Shown: piece after piece, positions 31,985-32,091 of the stretch
Layout of the letters: each line of letters starts with the position of its first letter
How positions within the stretch are numbered: the first letter of the stretch is position 1
Origin: Bacteroidia bacterium
GTDB taxonomy: Bacteria; Bacteroidota; Bacteroidia; Flavobacteriales_D; JAUILH01
Length of the DNA: 32,091 nt
Direction: 5' to 3'
Assembly: GCA_030433115.1 (NCBI GenBank)
Contig: JAUILH010000034.1
Coordinates: 1 to 32,091, forward strand
Made by a program: the position numbers and the translations under genes
Notes under the pieces: generated by a model
Databases searched by the model: none
What the model saw: only the letters and a program-made list of their open reading frames with translations
Told to the model about the DNA's origin: nothing

Positions 31985-32091
31985 AACGTCCACGGCTATG
32001 TTCCTGTTGCGACATCGGCCTTTCGGCAGCATGCGGCGGAGTTTATTAACGTTGGCGGCTGGTGCGTTGGGGAGAAGGGAGCCGCGATGAA
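31985..32091. repeat. attC-like site, class III, cut by the window edge
   Basis: AAC (31985-31987), GTCCAC and GGCTATGTTCC begin a site whose visible 107 nt match 30552-30659 except for about one indel (CCTTATCGG against CCTTTCGG). The 3' half lies beyond the window, so the array continues. Confidence 0.75.

Larger units (their letters stand above)
21681..32091. mobile_element. Integron-like gene-cassette array, no integrase in window
   Basis: About ten single-gene units alternate with copies of a structured repeat with AAC...GTT ends and GGCTAT/ATAGCC inner stems. All genes point the same way (minus strand). In the right part, genes begin 13-30 nt from one unit boundary and end 4-24 nt from the other. 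Six units (26395-27492, 27644-28999, 29154-29954, 30109-30554, 30736-31268, 31424-31987) have unit-specific complementary ends. Read on the minus strand, each gene runs from a GTT-end to an AAC-end, as in classic integron cassettes. Sites from 21.7 to 25.4 kb are decayed. The array continues past the right edge. It may be a CALIN-type cluster, part of a full integron, or a different cassette system. Confidence 0.72.

Noticed and set aside
26215..32091. CRISPR array
   Set aside because: The repeats are 157-187 nt, imperfect, of several classes and separated by whole genes rather than short spacers; no cas gene is present.
26215..32091. Insertion sequences or MITEs as explanation for the repeats
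   Set aside because: There is no transposase and no target-site duplication that fits. The variable bases complementary within units, not within repeats, argue for units being gene plus repeat rather than the repeat alone moving.
26215..32091. Repeats as plain transcription terminators
   Set aside because: The hairpins are strong, but the unit-specific complementary ends and the AAC/GTT boundaries are not needed for termination. Termination could be a side effect.

Overview
The window looks like chromosomal DNA of a member of the Bacteroidota, most likely a marine or aquatic Flavobacteriaceae. The reasons are a type IX secretion (T9SS) C-terminal sorting domain, an S46 dipeptidyl-peptidase of the DPP11 type, many lipoproteins, seven copies of the DUF6090 membrane-anchor family, weak Shine-Dalgarno signals, and repeated upstream TATCTTTA boxes that resemble the Bacteroidota -7 element (TAnnTTTG). 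Almost every gene lies on the minus strand; the one clear plus-strand gene is a DUF4013 protein at 14.2-14.9 kb. No rRNA, tRNA, CRISPR array, transposase or recombinase gene was found.

Layout, left to right. 0-2.4 kb: the start of a lipoprotein gene, a DUF6090 gene, a membrane protein and a small secreted protein. 2.5-8.0 kb: a tight five-gene operon read leftward: threonine-synthase-like PLP enzyme, DUF1611/DgcN-like protein, PP-loop ATPase-like protein, creatininase-family amidohydrolase, and an enolase-superfamily epimerase/racemase (DgcA-like). This looks like a D-glutamate or acidic amino acid/peptide pathway with extra unexplained enzymes. 8.2-17 kb: a T9SS-exported leucine-rich-repeat protein, a lipoprotein-type oligopeptidase B, several envelope proteins, a CPBP intramembrane protease, DUF4013, and DPP11. 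17-21.5 kb: a second lone DUF6090 gene, then a co-directional group of membrane protein, AraC regulator, DUF1348/NTF2-like protein, zinc-ribbon-like small protein, YHS protein and AhpD-like protein. A 14-nt perfect palindrome lies at the promoter of the last one.

21.6 kb to the right edge: the most unusual part. Single genes, all on the minus strand, sit between copies of a 157-187 nt structured repeat whose ends read AAC...GTT. Each repeat has an inner stem (GGCTAT...ATAGCC) like the attC sites of integrons. In the six best-preserved units, the bases just inside the two ends of one unit are complementary to each other (9-10 nt or more) but differ from unit to unit. This is expected if each gene plus its repeat moved as a cassette. 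The left part (21.6-25.4 kb) holds decayed sites and mainly DUF6090 paralogues. The right part (26.2-32.1 kb) holds well-preserved sites around a long DUF6090 variant, a leucine-rich lipoprotein, a HEPN-like protein and three unrecognised small proteins. The array runs off the right end. No integrase is visible, so this is an integrase-less (CALIN-like) stretch, or part of a larger array, or a different cassette system with similar DNA architecture.
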